Source: Azospirillum sp. TSH58
GTDB lineage: Bacteria; Pseudomonadota; Alphaproteobacteria; Azospirillales; Azospirillaceae
Assembly (NCBI RefSeq): GCF_003119115.1
Contig: NZ_CP022367.1
Coordinates: 385,001-449,000 of the forward strand
Reading direction: 5' to 3'
DNA: 64,000 nucleotides
A model generated the notes under the pieces. It did no database searches. It was not told the DNA's origin and worked only from the letters and a program-made list of their open reading frames with translations. Below, one piece after another: positions 34,483-43,550 of the stretch. Every line of letters starts with the position of its first letter. Within the stretch, counting starts at the first letter, position 1. The translations under genes were made by a program, and so were the position numbers.

Positions 34483-34875
34483 TCACGGCGTCTGAACCGT
34501 GAACTGCCCCGGCAACACGATCTGGATCACCCCGCCCCAGTTGCACATCAGCTTGCTGGTGGAGGTCAGGGCCGGCATGTTGCCGACCATCACGGTCGGG
34601 GCGCCGGGCACCCAGGGGGCGACGGTGCAGGGAACGCAGGGCTGCGGCTTGATCACGCCCGGCGGCGGCACCGGAATCATCGAGGCGACCACCGGGTTGG
34701 CCGGGCTGGTGCACACGCCGAAGGGCGGGATGTTCATGATCGGCTTGTTGTCCATGATGTTCGCCATCGGCGGGCCGCCGGCCATCGTCCGGTTCAGCGG
34801 CAGCACCACCAGGGCGGACGGCGCCGCCCCGAAGCTGCAGGTCATCATGGCTCCCGCGCACACCGCCTGACTCAT
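34483..34875 (-). CDS. DUF4280 PAAR-like T6SS spike-tip protein
   Basis: DUF4280 proteins are PAAR-like caps that can sharpen the VgrG spike and carry effectors. The 130-residue product starts MSQAVCAGAMMTCSFG with a GGAGAG site. It keeps the family pattern: a PSALVVLPLNRTMAGG segment, NIPPFGVCTSPANPVVAS, APWVPGAPTVMVGN and a C-terminal CNWGGVIQIVLPGQF. Several conserved Cys and the Pro/Gly-rich layout suggest metal-supported folding. No effector extension is fused. It is convergent with the vgrG-MORN genes, separated by copy 3 of the palindrome. Confidence 0.88.
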   Translation of the reverse strand: MSQAVCAGAMMTCSFGAAPSALVVLPLNRTMAGGPPMANIMDNKPIMNIPPFGVCTSPANPVVASMIPVPPPGVIKPQPCVPCTVAPWVPGAPTVMVGNMPALTSTSKLMCNWGGVIQIVLPGQFTVQTP

Positions 34876-34969
34876 TCCGTCTCTCCATCCCGAAACGACG
34901 GCGGAAAGAGTGGAGGCCTCCACCGGTCCGCGGCAAGCGGTCCCTGGACCGGAATGGTCCGAATTCGCT

Positions 34970-36169
34970 TCAGCCCGGCGAAGACGGAGCGAATCCATCG
35001 AACAGGCCCGGCTCCGCCTCGGTCTCCGGGTCGAGCAGGTCGGTGCAGCCGACGCCGATCAGCCGGATCGACCGGCCGTCCGGCTCGGCGTCCAGCATCT
35101 CGCAGCCGGTCTGCCAGATCAACCCGGCCGACCGCGCGGGCGGATCGACGCGGCGGGAGCGGGTGATGGTCTGGAAATCGGCGGTCTTCATCTTCAGCAC
35201 CACGCTGCGCCCCCGCAATCCCGCGGCGGACAGGCGGCGGGCCACCGTCTCGGCCAGCGGGAGCAGCGCGTCCTTCAGCGCGGCCTTGTCGGCGGTCTCC
35301 CAATCGAAGGTCGTCTCGGCGGAGATGCTCTTGCTCGGCGACTCCGGCTCCACCCGGCGGTCGTCCTGGCCGCGGGCGAAGCGGTGCAGCAGGCGGCCCA
35401 TCTTGCCGTGGCGGCGCACGAGGTCGATCTCCGACCAGCCGTACAGATCGCCGACCGTGCGGATGCCGTCCGATTGCAGCTTGCGCTGGAGCACCGGCCC
35501 GACGCCCCACAGGATCGACACCGGCTTGGGCGCCAGGAAATCCAGCGCCTGCCCCCTCCCGATCACCGAGAATCCCCGAGGCTTCTCCAGGTCGGAGGCG
35601 ATCTTGGCGAACAGCTTGTTGTAGCTGAGCCCGACCGAGGCGGTGATGCCCAACTGGTTCTCGAATCGGCGGACCAGCTCGGCCAGCGCCTGGGCCGGGC
35701 TGATGCTCAGCCGCTCCGCCACGCCGGACAGGTCGAGGAAGGCCTCGTCGATGGACAGCGGCTCGACCAGCGGGGTGAAGGCGTGCATCAGCTCCCGCGC
35801 CTGCCGGCCCACCGCCTTGTACTTCGCCATGTCTGGGCGCAGCACGACGGCGTCCGGGCAGGCCTCCAGCGCCTGCCACATCGGCATGGCCGAGCGCACC
35901 CCGGCCATCCGCGCGATGTAGCAGCAGGCGGCGACCACCCCGCGCCGGTCGCCGCCGATGATCAGCGGGCGGCTGACCAGCTCGGGCCGGTCGCGCTTCT
36001 CCACCGTGGCGTAGAAGGCGTCGCAGTCGATGTGGCCGATGGCGAGGCCGTGCAACTCCCCATGCCGGACCAGCCGCCGGCCGCCGCATTTCGGGCAGCG
36101 CGGCTCGCTTCCGCGGAGGGCCGCCGCGCAGTCGCGGCATAGGGCCTTGCAATCGTCGAACACAGCCAT
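34970..36169 (-). CDS. dinB: DNA polymerase IV (DinB, Y-family) with N-terminal zinc ribbon
   Basis: Error-prone translesion polymerase. The catalytic palm is intact: HIDCDAFYATVEKRDRPEL (Asp48 in the first metal motif), YIARMAGVRSAMPMW, and LSIDEAFLDLSG with the second acidic pair. Little-finger residues follow. Ahead of the polymerase, residues 7-28 carry CxxxCxxC and CPKC pairs, a zinc-ribbon-like leader often seen in alphaproteobacterial DinB. The length is 399 residues. It stands alone 94 bp from the DUF4280 gene and shows no link to the T6SS or the siderophore genes. No SOS box was recognised upstream. Confidence 0.94.
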   Translation of the reverse strand: MAVFDDCKALCRDCAAALRGSEPRCPKCGGRRLVRHGELHGLAIGHIDCDAFYATVEKRDRPELVSRPLIIGGDRRGVVAACCYIARMAGVRSAMPMWQALEACPDAVVLRPDMAKYKAVGRQARELMHAFTPLVEPLSIDEAFLDLSGVAERLSISPAQALAELVRRFENQLGITASVGLSYNKLFAKIASDLEKPRGFSVIGRGQALDFLAPKPVSILWGVGPVLQRKLQSDGIRTVGDLYGWSEIDLVRRHGKMGRLLHRFARGQDDRRVEPESPSKSISAETTFDWETADKAALKDALLPLAETVARRLSAAGLRGRSVVLKMKTADFQTITRSRRVDPPARSAGLIWQTGCEMLDAEPDGRSIRLIGVGCTDLLDPETEAEPGLFDGFAPSSPG

Positions 36170-36417
36170 GGCCGCAGTCTAGCAGCAGCGCACCCGCAGC
36201 GGGGAAGGAATGTTCCTGTCCCGTTCCAGTTTTCCGATCGGGACCGCCTCGACACCCGGGGAGGATGGTCGAGCGCGGCGGACCGTCCGACCGGATCATC
36301 GACGAACACGCAACGGTTCGCCTCTCCTCCCGTCCATAGCCATCCCCCGTTCACCCACCCCTGACCGCCCCATCCCGCGCGACCAACCCCACGGCGAACG
36401 GCAGAGAGAGTCAGAGT

Positions 36418-36438
36418 TGCAATTAGGAATCACTTGCA
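36418..36438. promoter_or_regulatory. Putative Fur-type iron box 1, upstream of the PepSY operon
   Basis: TGCAA and TTGCA arms flank an AT-rich centre (TTAGGAATCAC), a 21-bp imperfect palindrome like the alphaproteobacterial Fur box. The rest of the 327-bp gap 36170-36496 between the divergent dinB and the small membrane gene holds no gene that I can support. Weaker than the box at 46777. Confidence 0.5.
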
Positions 36439-36496
36439 CTTTCAATTCCCGATTGGCAAAACATGGCGTTCATCAACCTTATCGGATTGGCGCGCC

Positions 36497-36802
36497 ATGA
36501 TTGACAGCGCATCGATGGCAGAAACCGCCTGTCACGGGCTGGCCCTGGCGACAACCATGGCCGGAATCATTGCCTTCTACCTTTCGGCACCGCGCCAGCA
36601 GTGGCTGGCCCGCCCGCTGGCAGCCCGCCGCAGCCGCGTGGTCGGGGCGCTCGCTCTGCTGGAAGGGTGGCTGCTGTGGTCGGTGGTGATGCATCCGGTG
36701 ACCGCGCTGTTCACCAGCCTCACCGTGGCGATGCTGCTCCTCACCATCCTGCCCTTCGCCGCCGCCGCCCGCGGGGCGATGCTCGCGCGCCGGGAGGGCT
36801 GA
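36497..36802 (+). CDS. Small three-span membrane protein (DUF3325-like)
   Basis: The 101-residue inner-membrane protein has hydrophobic segments at about 11-30, 49-65 and 68-90, and an Arg-rich loop (RQQWLARPLAARRSRVVG) between the first two. This matches the layout of DUF3325 proteins, which are typically found beside PepSY and TonB-receptor genes in iron-uptake loci. The start at 36497 was chosen; an ATG 18 bp downstream is an alternative, and neither has a strong ribosome-binding site. It is the first of three tightly linked membrane genes below Fur box 1. Confidence 0.6.
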   Translation: MIDSASMAETACHGLALATTMAGIIAFYLSAPRQQWLARPLAARRSRVVGALALLEGWLLWSVVMHPVTALFTSLTVAMLLLTILPFAAAARGAMLARREG

Positions 36803-36805
36803 GCG

Positions 36806-37123
36806 ATGGCCGATGCACCCTCCACCCGCAACGCGCCGGCGCCGATCCGTCCTGATTGGTGGAGCAAGAGTGTGGCCGGGGTGGTCCTGGGATTCGCGCT
36901 GGCCATCGCCCTGTCGGGACTGTTCGCCTGGATCGGCCCCGGCGGGCCGGCGGCGGTGAACAAGCTGCAGTTCGTCATGTGGCTCGTCGTTCCGATCTGG
37001 CTGGGGGTGGTCAGCGTCTGCTTCCTGTTCCGCAGCGGGCGTCAGGCCTGGCTGTGGCTGGGCTGCGCCAACATCCTGGCCCACACGGCCCTGCTCGCCA
37101 GCCGCGGCCCCCTGCCCCATTGA
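36806..37123 (+). CDS. Small three-span membrane protein, iron-locus associated
   Basis: The 105-residue protein has a basic/Pro-rich start and three hydrophobic segments (SVAGVVLGFALAIALSGLFAW, FVMWLVVPIWLGVVSVCFLF, AWLWLGCANILAHTALLA). No catalytic motif is visible. It starts 3 bp after the previous stop, so the pair is probably co-translated, with the PepSY gene 50 bp on. Similar small proteins accompany PepSY proteins in siderophore loci; any assignment such as DUF3649 is tentative. Confidence 0.6.
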   Translation: MADAPSTRNAPAPIRPDWWSKSVAGVVLGFALAIALSGLFAWIGPGGPAAVNKLQFVMWLVVPIWLGVVSVCFLFRSGRQAWLWLGCANILAHTALLASRGPLPH

Positions 37124-37173
37124 TCGCCCGACGATCCGCCCGCCCGCATCCTCTCACAGCCGCGAGCCGAGCC

Positions 37174-38799
37174 ATGGCCATCCGCACCGACGTCGTGCGC
37201 CTCTACCGTCAGGTCCACACCTGGACCGGCATCCTGACCGGGTTGATCCTGTTCGTCTGCTTCTATGCCGGCGCCCTGACCATGTTCAAGGAGCCGCTGG
37301 AACGCTGGATCACGCCGCCGTCGGCGGTGACTCCGGCGACGCTCGACCGGGCGGAGGATCTGGTCGCCGCCACGCGCGCCCTGCGGCCGGAGGTGCGGGA
37401 CTTCACCCTGGCGGTCGAACCGGCGCTGGCCGGAGAGGCGCCGCTGCGCCTGACCTGGACCGAGGAACGCTTCGATCCCGCTCCATGGGCCGCCACCCTG
37501 GCCCCTGACGGGAGCGTGGCGGTGGAGCAGCTCAATTCGTCCGGCATCGGGCTGCTGGTGGATTTCCTCCATCGCACCGTGGGCATTCCGGGCGATCTCG
37601 ACGTCGGCACGACGGTGACGGGGATCGCCAGCGCGCTCTACGTCGTGGCGCTGGTGTCGGGGGTGATCATCCTGCTGCCGTCGCTGGTCAAGGATTTCCT
37701 GATCCTGCGCGTCACCCGGAATGTAAAGCGCCTGTGGCTGGACGCGCACAACGTGCTGGGGCTGATCAGCCTGCCCTTCCACCTCGTCATCGCCCTGTCG
37801 GCGGTGGTGTTCGGGCTGCACGACCACATCTACGACACGCTGGACCGCGTGGTCTACGGAGGGCAGATGCGCGCCGTGGCGGCGGCCAGCAGCCCCTTCC
37901 GCACGGTGCCGAAGGACATGGGCCCGGCGGGCATGCTGCCGCCCAAGGAGTTCCTGACGCGCGTGCACAGCCTCGCCCCCGGCTTCCAGCCGGTCAGCCT
38001 GGAGTATCACGACGCCGGCACCGGGGCCGCCACCGTGCGCGTCTGGGGACACGACCCGCGCTATCTGGTGCGGCGCGAGGGCTTCGTCCTGATGGGGGCG
38101 GTGGACGGCCGGATCATCGACACCCAATACATGCCGGGCCACCAGAACGGATGGTCGGCCACCGTCTCCGCCTTCTTCGCGCTGCATTTCGGCAGCTTCG
38201 GCGGCGGGATCGTGCGCTGGTCCTACTTCCTGCTCGGGCTGGCCGGGGCGGCGCTGTTCTACACCGGCAACCTCCTGTGGATCGAATCGCGGCGGCGGAC
38301 GGAGCGTCAGGCGAAGGGCCCGGTCGCGCAGAGCCGCGCCACCCGCCTGCTCGCCGCCGGGACGGTCGGGGTCTGCCTGGGCTGCGTGGCCGGCCTGTCG
38401 CTGACCATCGCCGCCGGGAAATGGCTGAGCGGGCTGGTGGACGACCTGCACGCCTGGCATTGGGGCGTCTACTACGCGGCCTTCCTGGGCGCCTGCGCCT
38501 GGGCCTTCCTGCGTGGAGCGTCCCGCGCCGGGGTGGAGCTTCTGTGGGCCAGTGCTGCGGCCACCGCCGCCATCCCGGCGACGTCGCTGCTCGGTCTCGT
38601 CATGCCCGGTCTTTGGCTGTCGGATGGGCTGATCGGGGTCGATCTGGTGGCGTTGGCCGGTGCGCTGGTCTTCGCCGCGATGGCCCGCGGAGCGGAACGG
38701 CGCGCCCAGACCGGCCCACGGGACAGCGTCTGGGCCGCCCCGGTCGAGCGCCCGGATTCCGAGATGGGCGTCCAGCCGCTGGCCCACCCGGCTGAGTGA
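37174..38799 (+). CDS. PepSY-associated transmembrane protein, iron uptake linked
   Basis: Inner-membrane protein of the PepSY_TM family (PiuB-like), implicated in ferric-siderophore utilisation, possibly as a reductase or processing factor. The 541-residue product begins VVRLYRQVHTWTGILTGLI, typical of the first PepSY_TM helix. A second block (LDAHNVLGLISLPFHLVIAL, about 189-208) holds the conserved His pair seen in haem-binding members of this fold. Further helices lie around 340-365 and four more occupy the last 170 residues. The role in reducing iron from the catecholate is inferred from context. Confidence 0.85.
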   Translation: MAIRTDVVRLYRQVHTWTGILTGLILFVCFYAGALTMFKEPLERWITPPSAVTPATLDRAEDLVAATRALRPEVRDFTLAVEPALAGEAPLRLTWTEERFDPAPWAATLAPDGSVAVEQLNSSGIGLLVDFLHRTVGIPGDLDVGTTVTGIASALYVVALVSGVIILLPSLVKDFLILRVTRNVKRLWLDAHNVLGLISLPFHLVIALSAVVFGLHDHIYDTLDRVVYGGQMRAVAAASSPFRTVPKDMGPAGMLPPKEFLTRVHSLAPGFQPVSLEYHDAGTGAATVRVWGHDPRYLVRREGFVLMGAVDGRIIDTQYMPGHQNGWSATVSAFFALHFGSFGGGIVRWSYFLLGLAGAALFYTGNLLWIESRRRTERQAKGPVAQSRATRLLAAGTVGVCLGCVAGLSLTIAAGKWLSGLVDDLHAWHWGVYYAAFLGACAWAFLRGASRAGVELLWASAAATAAIPATSLLGLVMPGLWLSDGLIGVDLVALAGALVFAAMARGAERRAQTGPRDSVWAAPVERPDSEMGVQPLAHPAE

Positions 38800-38878
38800 C
38801 CGGACCAACCTGAAAAACAACCCGGACGAGTCATAGTCCTTGCGGCGAAAAGGGATATGCACTAACAATCGAAAGAGG

Positions 38879-38907
38879 TAATTGCGAATGAGTCGCATTA
38901 GCAATTA
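38879..38907. promoter_or_regulatory. Putative Fur-type iron box 2, upstream of the TonB receptor
   Basis: A 29-bp near-palindrome, TAATTGC (GAATGAGTCGCATTA) GCAATTA, with seven-base perfect outer arms and an inner AATG/CATT pair. It ends 22 bp before the TonB-dependent receptor start, a suitable place for iron repression of the receptor. Confidence 0.7.
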
Positions 38908-38929
38908 CGGATTTGCCTAATCAGGGGAT

Positions 38930-40939
38930 ATGATCATGACCATTCGCACATCGGGGGCGTGTGCTGAGGCAGGGACGGCGGCGGGCCGTCCGGTGGCTGC
39001 GGTGAAATCCGCAACCATGGTGGGTGCGGCTCTGGCGGCCGCGCTGGCGGGGGGAACGCCGGCGCTGGCCCAGCAGGCCGCCGCGGAGGGGACGCCCGCC
39101 GCCGCCCAGACGCTGGGGCCGGTGACGGTGACGGCGACCGGCACGCCGGAAAGCACGCTGACCGCTCCCGCCTTCACCACGGTCATCACGTCGGAGGACC
39201 TGAAGAAGGAGGGCGTCGCCTCCTCCGGCCTGCCGGAAATCCTGGGCCGTTCGGTCGGCGTGAACGACCGCACCGACGCCACGGGCCGTGACGAGGTGGT
39301 GATCCGCGGCATGGGCGCCAACTACTCGCTGGTGCTGGTGAACGGGCGCCGGGTGTCCACCTCCGACGCGCTGTGGCGCGGCGGCGATTTCGATTACCAT
39401 TCGATCCCGATGTCGGCCATCGAGCGGGTGGAGGTCGTGCGCGGCCCGTTGTCGTCGCTCTACGGCTCCGACGCCATCGGCGGCGTGGTCAACATCATCA
39501 CCAAGAAGCCGACCGACAAATGGTCGGGCGAGATCAACGGCGACTACCGCGTCGTCGAACCGGGCCGTGGCGGCACCCAGTACCGCACCGGCCTGTACGC
39601 CGCCGGCCCGATCGTGGACAAGGTCTCGGCCTCCGTCTCCGCCGAGTATTTCAACCGCCAGGCCTGGTACGACGACTCCCGCTACAACGGCGTGGTTCCG
39701 GTCCTGGAAAAGAAGAACCTGGCGAACCTGCTGACCACGCTGGCCTTCGACGTGACCGAGAACCAGACGCTGGAGGCCAATTACGGCCTGAACCGGGACA
39801 ACCGGCCCCGCGGCTATTACGACCGCTGGCTCTCCTCCCAGAAGCAGGAGATCGTCCGCAACACCTTCGGCGCCGCCCACCGCGGCAACTGGAGATGGGG
39901 CGACACGCTGGTGGAGGCCAATTACGAAGACGGCCGCATCGACGACTTCAACTCCTCCTTCAACGCGCCGCAGCAGCGGCACCTGAAGGAGAAGAACCTG
40001 TTCCTGCACGGCCGCAGCAACTTCCAGCTCGGCTTCAACCGGCTGACCGCCGGTACGGAATACCGCAAGCAGACGGTGGAGGACCCCAACACCTTCCTGC
40101 AGTCCGGCAAGTCGGAGATCGGGCAGAAGGCGGTCTATCTGCAGGACCAGATCGGGCTGATCGACGGGCTGACCCTGACGGTCGGCACCCGCTACGACCA
40201 CCACGAGATCTTCGGCGGCAAGGTCACCAGCCGCGCCAACGTCGTCTACGCGCTGACCGACGCGCTGTCGCTGAAGGCCGGCGTCAGCCAGGGCTACAAG
40301 GCGCCGGACGCCTACCAGCTCAGCCGCGAATACCGGATCGTGAGCTGCGGCGGCCGCTGCTTCCTGTCGGGCAACCCGGACCTCGAACCGGAGACCAGCA
40401 CCAACTACGAGATCGGCCTGGAAACCCGTTATGACCGCTGGGACGGCAGCGTCGTGCTGTTCCACAACAAGGTCAAGGACATGATCCAGGCGGTCTACGA
40501 CCCGGTGGCCGTCGCCCGCAATTGGAGCAACATCAACAACGTCGACATCTCGGGCGTCGAGGTGACCGGCTCGGTCAGCCTGACTCCGAAGCTGCTGCTG
40601 TCGGGCAACTACACCTACCTCTACACCGAGCAGAGCAACGGTGCGGAGCTGGACTACCGTCCGCGCCACAAGATCAACGCCTCCCTGACCTGGCAGGCGC
40701 TGGACACCGTCAGCACGTCGGTGTCGACCAGCTACACCGGCCCGCAACTCCAGGGCACCAGCAAGATGCCCGGCTACACCCTGCTGAACTGGGGCGTCAG
40801 CGCCGACGTCACCGAGGCGCTGACCGTCGGGGCCGGCGTCAAGAACATCACTGACGTCATCCTCAGCGAGAAGAACGTCAACTTCACGTCGGTGGAGGTG
40901 GGGCGCAACTACTACGTCTCCGCCAACTACCGCTTCTAA
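38930..40939 (+). CDS. TonB-dependent outer-membrane receptor for a catecholate siderophore
   Basis: Imports ferric-siderophore across the outer membrane using TonB energy. There is a long signal region (to about residue 47, ending ALAQQ), then a plug domain (VTVTATGTPESTL, DEVVIRGMGANYSLVLVNGR, IERVEVVRGPLSSLYGSDAI, GGVVNIITKK). A 22-strand barrel follows, ending in the C-terminal aromatic signature ...YYVSANYRF. The 669-residue length and plug motifs resemble CirA/FepA-type catecholate receptors. Two Cys (in VSCGGRCFLSG) sit in an extracellular loop. A second ATG six bases in has better spacing to AGGGG. It lies directly below Fur box 2 and just upstream of the exporter. Confidence 0.92.
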   Translation: MIMTIRTSGACAEAGTAAGRPVAAVKSATMVGAALAAALAGGTPALAQQAAAEGTPAAAQTLGPVTVTATGTPESTLTAPAFTTVITSEDLKKEGVASSGLPEILGRSVGVNDRTDATGRDEVVIRGMGANYSLVLVNGRRVSTSDALWRGGDFDYHSIPMSAIERVEVVRGPLSSLYGSDAIGGVVNIITKKPTDKWSGEINGDYRVVEPGRGGTQYRTGLYAAGPIVDKVSASVSAEYFNRQAWYDDSRYNGVVPVLEKKNLANLLTTLAFDVTENQTLEANYGLNRDNRPRGYYDRWLSSQKQEIVRNTFGAAHRGNWRWGDTLVEANYEDGRIDDFNSSFNAPQQRHLKEKNLFLHGRSNFQLGFNRLTAGTEYRKQTVEDPNTFLQSGKSEIGQKAVYLQDQIGLIDGLTLTVGTRYDHHEIFGGKVTSRANVVYALTDALSLKAGVSQGYKAPDAYQLSREYRIVSCGGRCFLSGNPDLEPETSTNYEIGLETRYDRWDGSVVLFHNKVKDMIQAVYDPVAVARNWSNINNVDISGVEVTGSVSLTPKLLLSGNYTYLYTEQSNGAELDYRPRHKINASLTWQALDTVSTSVSTSYTGPQLQGTSKMPGYTLLNWGVSADVTEALTVGAGVKNITDVILSEKNVNFTSVEVGRNYYVSANYRF

Positions 40940-40949
40940 CCCGCCGCCG

Positions 40950-40977
40950 CCCGTCCCCGGCTTGCCCCGGGGGCGGG
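40950..40977 (+). terminator. Hairpin after the TonB receptor gene, probable terminator
   Basis: CCCGTCCCCGG and CCGGGGGCGGG form an 11-bp stem (one G-T wobble) around a six-base loop, ten bases after the receptor stop. A short T-tract (CCGCTTTT) follows after about nine bases. A plausible intrinsic terminator, separating the receptor from the exporter gene. Confidence 0.5.
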
Positions 40978-41027
40978 CGCGTCCGCTTTTCAAAGACGCC
41001 TTCGGCGATGCCGGAAAGGCCCGCCCC

Positions 41028-42281
41028 ATGACCCTGTCGAACCTTTTCGTCGATGTCAGTCTTCTGAAGACCAACCCCGATTTCCGCCGCGTGCTGATCG
41101 CCCGGACGATCTCGCTGATGGCGCTCGGCCTGCTGTCGGTGGCGGTGCCGCTTCAGGTCTATGCCCTCACCGGGTCGAGCCTCCAGGTCGGGATCGCCGC
41201 CGCCTGCGACGGCGTGGGCATGTTCCTGGGCCTGTTGCTGGGCGGCGTGCTGGCCGACCGGACGGACCGCCGCCGGCTGATCCTGTTCGCCCGCAGCGTC
41301 TGCGGCCTGGGCTTCCTCGGGCTGGCGGCCAACGCGGCGCTGCCCTCCCCGTCCCTGCCGGCGATCTACGCCCTGTCCTTCTGGGACGGCTTCTTCGGGG
41401 CCATCGGCGTCAACGCCCTGCTGGCGGCGATGCCCCATCTCGTCGGGCGCGCCAATCTGGTGCAGGCCCGCGCGCTGGGCATGCTGTCGATGCGCGTCGC
41501 CACCATCCTGTCGCCGGCGCTGGGCGGCTTGCTGATCGCCGGGCTGGGCGTCGGCTGGGTCTATCTGCTGACGGCGCTGGGCACCGGTCTGACCGTCCTG
41601 ACGCTGCTCGGCCTGCCCCGGATGATGCCGGAGGGCGGCGAGGCCGGGGAGAACCCGCTGCGCGCCATGGCGCAGGCCTTCGCCTTCCTGTTCGGTCACA
41701 AAGTCATCCTGGGCGTGGTCGCGCTGGGTTGCCTGACCACGGTCGCCACCTCCATCCGCATTCTCTTCCCGGCGCTGGCCGAGGAGGTGTTCGGCGGCGG
41801 CGCCTTCGAGACCGGGCTGATGTACAGTGCCGTTCCCATCGGGGCGACCCTTGGCGCCGCGCTCAGCGGTTGGGCGGCGCGGCTGGAGCGTCCGGGTCCG
41901 GTGATGGGCGGCGCCTGCATGGGCGCCTTCGCCTGCGTCGCCGTGATCGGGGCCGCCGGAAGCCTTTATGTGGCGCTGCCCGTGCTGGTGCTGTTCGGCT
42001 ACGCCACCTCCATCGCCTCGCTCCTGGAATACAGCATGGTCCAGGGCCACACGCCCGACCACCTGCTCGGTCGCGTGAACAGCCTGTGGACCGCCCAGGA
42101 CGTGTTCGGCGACAGCGCCGGCACCATCGGCATGGGCCTGCTGGCAACGCTGCTGAGCCCCGCCGCGGGAATCCTGGCGCTCGGCCTGGGCGCGCTGGCG
42201 CTCGCCGCCGCCGTGACCGCCGCCGCCGCCACGATGCGCGGGGCGCCGATGAGCGACCCCGCCCTGGAGGGAACCGGATGA
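41028..42281 (+). CDS. entS: EntS-like MFS exporter of the siderophore
   Basis: Major-facilitator exporter expected to move the finished catecholate across the inner membrane. The 417-residue protein has about twelve hydrophobic segments. Its start (LFVDVSLLKTNPDFRRVLIA) and the motif-A region (GGVLADRTDRRRLILFARSV) match the EntS family, whose members also open with a VDxSLLxxNxxFR pattern. AAGG precedes the ATG. The stop overlaps the RND adaptor start as ATGA, coupling the exporter to the RND pair. Confidence 0.88.
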   Translation: MTLSNLFVDVSLLKTNPDFRRVLIARTISLMALGLLSVAVPLQVYALTGSSLQVGIAAACDGVGMFLGLLLGGVLADRTDRRRLILFARSVCGLGFLGLAANAALPSPSLPAIYALSFWDGFFGAIGVNALLAAMPHLVGRANLVQARALGMLSMRVATILSPALGGLLIAGLGVGWVYLLTALGTGLTVLTLLGLPRMMPEGGEAGENPLRAMAQAFAFLFGHKVILGVVALGCLTTVATSIRILFPALAEEVFGGGAFETGLMYSAVPIGATLGAALSGWAARLERPGPVMGGACMGAFACVAVIGAAGSLYVALPVLVLFGYATSIASLLEYSMVQGHTPDHLLGRVNSLWTAQDVFGDSAGTIGMGLLATLLSPAAGILALGLGALALAAAVTAAAATMRGAPMSDPALEGTG

Positions 42282-43390
42282 TGGGGAACCGGATGATGAC
42301 CCGCGCCATGCCGATCCTGCTGAACACTGCCCTCCTCGCCGCCCTGCTCGCCGCGGCGCTTCCGGCCGCCGCCCAGACGCGGGTGAAGGTGACAGCGGTG
42401 GTCGCCGCCCCCGTCCGCCAGACGCTGCAACTCCCCGGCACGCTGGTGTCGCCGCAGAGCAGCGCCCTGTCCGCCCAGGTCGAAGGCCGGGTGGACGCCC
42501 TGCTGGTCGAGGCCGGCGACCGGGTGGAGGCCGGGCAACCCCTCCTGCGCCTGGACGACACCATCGCCCGGCTGGAGCTTGAGCGCTTGGAGCATTCCCT
42601 GGCCGAGGCGGAGCACCTCCAGCGCGACGCCCTGCGGCTGGCCCGCGAGGCCGAGGCGCTGGCCGGTGTGCAGAGCGTCTCACAATCCCGTTACCGCACG
42701 CTGCTCGCCCAGGCCGCCATCGAGGAGGCCAAGGTCCGCCAGCTCCGCGCCGCGGTCGCCATCCAGCGGGAGCAGCTGGCGCGTCACGGCCTGACCGCGC
42801 CCTTCGCCGGGGTGGTGACCGAACGGCGCACCGGGCGCGGGGAGTGGGTGGGGTCCGGCGGTTCGGTGCTTCAACTCACCGCCACCGACCCGCTGCGCGT
42901 CGTCGTCGATGTGCCGGAGCGCCAGCACGGGCGCATCGACGCCGGCACGCCGGTCACCGTTCTGGTCGCCGACGCGGCGGACGGGGCCGGCATCGCCGCG
43001 ACGGTCGAACGGGTGGTGCCCGCCGCCGATCCGGTCAGCCGCAGCTTCCGCGTCCATATCGCGCTTCCCAACCCCGAAGGGCGGCTGATGCCCGGCATGT
43101 CGGCGCGCGTCGGCGTCGCTCTCGGCCCGGCGCCGGGGATGGCGGAGATCGCGCTCCAGGTCCCGGCGGACGCGGTGCAGCGCCATCCCGACGGCAGCGC
43201 CCGCGTCTGGGTGGTCCAGCGCGGCGGCGACGGGGCGGTGGCCCGCCCGGTGGCGGTGCGCACGGGCCGCCATTCCGGCGACCATGTGGAAGTCCTCAGT
43301 CCCGAGCTTCGCCCCGACGATCTGGTGGTCGTCCAGGGCAACGAGGGCCTGCGCCCCGACCAGCCGGTCGTCCCGGACATGGTGGGGTGA
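42278..43390 (+). CDS. RND membrane-fusion (periplasmic adaptor) protein
   Basis: Periplasmic adaptor connecting an RND pump to an outer-membrane channel. The 370-residue product has a signal peptide (ending PAAAQ), a biotinyl-lipoyl-like half (LVSPQSSALSAQVEGRVDAL and VEAGDRVEAGQPLLRLDD), a coiled hairpin (about 85-150), the second lipoyl half (HGLTAPFAGVVTERR) and a beta-barrel region (VDVPERQHGRIDAGTPVTV). GGAGG precedes an ATG-ATG start, which overlaps the exporter stop. No outer-membrane factor gene is in the window. Confidence 0.9.
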   Translation: MMGNRMMTRAMPILLNTALLAALLAAALPAAAQTRVKVTAVVAAPVRQTLQLPGTLVSPQSSALSAQVEGRVDALLVEAGDRVEAGQPLLRLDDTIARLELERLEHSLAEAEHLQRDALRLAREAEALAGVQSVSQSRYRTLLAQAAIEEAKVRQLRAAVAIQREQLARHGLTAPFAGVVTERRTGRGEWVGSGGSVLQLTATDPLRVVVDVPERQHGRIDAGTPVTVLVADAADGAGIAATVERVVPAADPVSRSFRVHIALPNPEGRLMPGMSARVGVALGPAPGMAEIALQVPADAVQRHPDGSARVWVVQRGGDGAVARPVAVRTGRHSGDHVEVLSPELRPDDLVVVQGNEGLRPDQPVVPDMVG

Positions 43391-43398
43391 GGAGTTCA

Positions 43399-43519
43399 GC
43401 CCTCTCCCCTCTGGAGAGAGGGTACCCGCGAAGCGGGCGGTGAGGGGGTTGCGTTTTTGCCGGACGTTCCGCCGAGCGCAGCTCCCCCACCCTAACCCTC
43501 TCCCCGGAGGGGAGAGGGG
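43399..43519. repeat. Dispersed intergenic palindrome, copy 4
   Basis: Left unit CCCTCTCCCCT...AGAGAGGGTACCCGC; right unit CCCCCACCCTAACCCTCTCCCC...GGGGAGAGGGG. It fills the gap between the RND adaptor and permease genes. The centre (TTGCGTTTTTGCCGGACGTTCCGC) resembles the centre of copy 2 (TTGCGCTTGTGCCGGACGTACCGC). Confidence 0.85.
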
Positions 43520-43550
43520 ATAAAACTAAAAGTTCTTTTCCGGAGTCGCG

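Noticed and set aside
34970..36169. The cysteine-rich N-terminus of DinB as a novel fusion
   Set aside because: Such zinc-ribbon leaders are usual in alphaproteobacterial DinB proteins as far as I recall; noted in the feature only.
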